A DNA stretch of 42,718 bases, taken from the NCBI GenBank assembly GCA_966128725.1, contig CBHYLN010000029.1, forward strand, positions 1-42,718. The letters are read 5' to 3'. The notes under the pieces are model-generated. The model had not been told where the DNA came from, made no database searches, and saw nothing but the letters and a program-made list of their open reading frames with translations. The DNA comes from JAFDZV01 sp966128725 (GTDB taxonomy: Bacteria > Bacteroidota > Ignavibacteria > OLB7). Positions 41,011-42,718 of this stretch are shown piece by piece; positions within the stretch are counted from its first letter, which is position 1, and each line of letters begins with the position of its first letter. A program made the translations under genes and the position numbers.

Positions 41011-41030
41011 ACGGGCATCTACGGGCATCC
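41011..41030. repeat. 10-bp tandem repeat before the relaxase
   Basis: ACGGGCATCT followed directly by ACGGGCATCC, 51 bases before the relaxase ATG. It could belong to the oriT region or be a promoter element. Confidence 0.5.
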
Positions 41031-41081
41031 AGAAAACGGGGAGATCGGCAACACGCGCACGAATCGCCGTAGGCTTGCGAG

Positions 41082-42718
41082 ATGATCCGCATGATACAAA
41101 GCCAGTCGTCCAGTCACGCCAAGGCATACTTCGCAGATGCCCTGGCGAAGGCTGACTATTACGTGAGCGATCAGGAACTCGCGGGGTATTGGGAAGGGCG
41201 GCTGAGTGAGCGGCTCGGGCTTTCAGGAGAGACGGGCAAGGACGATTTCTTTGCGCTCTGTGATAACGAGCACCCCCGCACACATGCTTTGCATGTAAAA
41301 CATGCGAGCGGGCACCTGACGCCGCGCGTGAAGAAGAACCGCAGGACCGGGTATGACATCAACTTTCACTGTCCGAAATCCGTTTCGATCCTGCATGCGC
41401 TGGCCGGGGATGACCATATCCTGAAAGCGTTCCGCGAGAGCGTGACGGAGACCATGCGGGCGATCGAGGCCGACAGCCAGACGCGGGTGCGGATGCGCGG
41501 CAAGAATGAAGACCGCAAGACGGGAGAACTCGTCTGGGCGCACTTCACGCACCAGACGGCGCGGCCCGTGGAAGGCTTCCTGCCGGACCCGCATTTGCAT
41601 TCGCATTGCTTCGTGTTCAATGCGACGTGGGACCCGGTAGAGGCGCGGATCAAGGCGGGAGAGTTCGGGAACATCAAGAGAGACATGCCGTTCTATCAGG
41701 CCATGTTTCACAAGGTGCTGGCCGACAGGCTGACGGGGCTTGGCTATCAGGTCCGGCAGACGGAGAAGTCCTTTGAGCTGGCGGGCGTACCACAACGGGT
41801 GGTCGATCTCTTTTCCAAACGCACGGATGAGATTGGGAGGATCGCCAAAGAGAGAGGTATCACCGACGCGAAAGAACTCAGCGAACTTGGCGCGAAGACA
41901 CGGGCCAAGAAGCAGAAGGGCGCAAGCATGGCCGAGCTCGTGACGGAATGGCGCAGCCAGATCGCGGCGCTCAGTCCGGAGCGCGGCGACGAGGGAAATG
42001 TGACGGTGCGTCATGCGCCCGTCAAAGAGGGCCGCGATCTCTCGGCGCAACAGTGTGTTGATTACGCCCTGCTGCATTGCTTTGAACGCGCTTCGGTGAT
42101 GGACGGCAGGCGCATTCTCGAGACAGCGATGCGGCGGGCCCTGGGTGTGCCGGGGGTCCCTGTGGAGGAGATCACCCGGCACTTCGAGACAGACAAGCGC
42201 ATCGTTCACGTCAAGGACGGGGGCCGCACGCTCTGCACCACGAAAGAGGTGCTGAGTGAAGAACAGCGCATGGTCGAGCTGGCCCGCGCCGGACAAAAGC
42301 AGATGGTTCCGCTCTATGAGACAGCCCCCGACCTCGGGCTGACGGGGGACCAGCAACGCCGCGCCGTCGCGCACCTTCTGACGACACCGCACCGGGTGTC
42401 CATCATCCGGGGCGTGGCGGGGGCGGGCAAGACAACGCTGATGAAGGAGGCCGCCCGGAAAATCGAAGAGGCCGGGAAAACGGTCCTTGCCGTCGCCCCC
42501 ACCGCGCAAGCCTCGCGCGGCGTGCTGAGAGAGAGCGGGTTTGAGAACGCAACAACAGTTGCCCATCTTCTTGTCAGTACGGCCCTGCAGGACGGGTTGA
42601 AAAACCAAGTCCTCTGGGTGGACGAGGCCGGGTTGCTTGGCACAAAGGACATGAAAGCCCTGCTCGAACTCACGGCGCGGCAAAACGCGCGGCTCATCCT
42701 CGGCGGCGACACGCGGCA
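41082..42718 (+). CDS. MobF/TrwC relaxase-helicase, cut by the right edge
   Basis: At least 545 residues, open to the edge. It nicks the transferred strand and then unwinds it. The N-terminal relaxase domain has the tyrosine pair ADYYVSD (Y26, Y27) that attacks DNA and the metal-binding triad DPHLHSHCFVF (H171, H173, H175), with HFTHQTARP before it. From about 415 a RecD/TraI-like helicase begins: Walker A GVAGAGKTT (about 444-452) and Walker B VLWVDEAGLL (about 510-519). Full-length family members run to about 900-1800 residues, so the rest lies beyond the window. ATG 41082 is chosen; 41091 is an alternative. Position after the oriT-like repeats is typical. Confidence 0.92.
   Translation, partial: MIRMIQSQSSSHAKAYFADALAKADYYVSDQELAGYWEGRLSERLGLSGETGKDDFFALCDNEHPRTHALHVKHASGHLTPRVKKNRRTGYDINFHCPKSVSILHALAGDDHILKAFRESVTETMRAIEADSQTRVRMRGKNEDRKTGELVWAHFTHQTARPVEGFLPDPHLHSHCFVFNATWDPVEARIKAGEFGNIKRDMPFYQAMFHKVLADRLTGLGYQVRQTEKSFELAGVPQRVVDLFSKRTDEIGRIAKERGITDAKELSELGAKTRAKKQKGASMAELVTEWRSQIAALSPERGDEGNVTVRHAPVKEGRDLSAQQCVDYALLHCFERASVMDGRRILETAMRRALGVPGVPVEEITRHFETDKRIVHVKDGGRTLCTTKEVLSEEQRMVELARAGQKQMVPLYETAPDLGLTGDQQRRAVAHLLTTPHRVSIIRGVAGAGKTTLMKEAARKIEEAGKTVLAVAPTAQASRGVLRESGFENATTVAHLLVSTALQDGLKNQVLWVDEAGLLGTKDMKALLELTARQNARLILGGDTR

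Larger units (their letters stand above)
32362..42718. mobile_element. integrative mobilisable or conjugative element, partial
   Basis: From about 32.4 kb the window carries a tyrosine recombinase, a tRNA-3'-end-like att candidate, an excisionase-like HTH protein, a TraD/TraG coupling ATPase, an oriT-like region and a MobF relaxase, plus cargo genes. The left limit is placed just upstream of dinB because gene content and codon texture change there; the true junction is not defined by a visible repeat pair. The element continues beyond the right edge. No mating-pair ATPase or pilus gene is seen here, so ICE and IME cannot be distinguished. Confidence 0.8.

Noticed and set aside
41223..42683. 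486-residue minus-strand frame opposite the relaxase
   Set aside because: The plus strand encodes the tyrosine pair, the histidine triad and helicase motifs without interruption; the minus frame is a shadow.

Overview
The window reads as a high-GC chromosome segment from the Bacteroidota/Chlorobiota superphylum, with an ICE- or IME-like mobile element on its right. The lineage is an inference. Four exported proteins end in what look like type IX secretion (T9SS) sorting domains, one giant protein combines a DUF7948/SBBP propeller with Ig/PKD-type repeats, and there are two TPR proteins with a C-terminal LuxR-like helix-turn-helix. That mix is typical of deep branches such as Kapabacteria or Ignavibacteria. 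Many exported-protein genes carry a GGAG ribosome-binding site, while several cytosolic genes show none. No complete rRNA or tRNA gene and no CRISPR array is visible.

Layout from the left. 1-5.9 kb: two envelope/exported proteins (one cut by the edge), a family B DNA polymerase with intact exonuclease and polymerase motifs, a tandem 15-bp repeat, a small anchored protein and a fatty-acid-hydroxylase-type membrane enzyme. 6.2-10.6 kb: a cluster of small exported cysteine-rich proteins (four paralogues and one glycine-rich protein) around a T9SS-type cargo, with strong hairpins between the genes. 10.9-16.5 kb: a 1846-residue T9SS adhesin-like protein. 16.7-20.2 kb: a minus-strand run holding a small membrane protein, an FCP1-like HAD phosphatase, a GNAT acetyltransferase, a membrane-anchored PH-like protein and two proteins of unknown function. 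20.7-26.0 kb: a TPR/LuxR regulator, a T9SS beta-propeller-like cargo and a coiled-coil T9SS cargo. 26.4-28.2 kb: a MarR-DoxX-FrnE redox operon with a perfect 14-bp palindrome as probable operator. 28.5-32.4 kb: an exported ADGF-type adenosine deaminase, a 44-residue membrane protein, exodeoxyribonuclease III and DNA polymerase IV.

From about 32.4 kb the base and codon texture changes and mobile-element genes begin: a Bacteroidota-type tyrosine recombinase whose stop codon lies inside a tRNA-3'-end-like sequence (probable att site), then a three-gene cargo (subtilase without signal peptide, two-domain beta-sandwich protein, TPR/LuxR regulator), an excisionase-like HTH protein, a small conserved-looking protein, a TraD/TraG coupling ATPase, a polytopic membrane protein, an oriT-like region and a MobF/TrwC relaxase-helicase cut by the right edge. 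The relaxase, coupling protein and candidate oriT make the element mobilisable in principle; no mating-pair ATPase is visible here.

The most unusual parts are the protease/beta-sandwich/TPR-LuxR cargo, whose subtilase has Asp where the oxyanion-hole Asn is expected, and the family of about 140-residue exported six-cysteine proteins, which I do not recognise as any named family.
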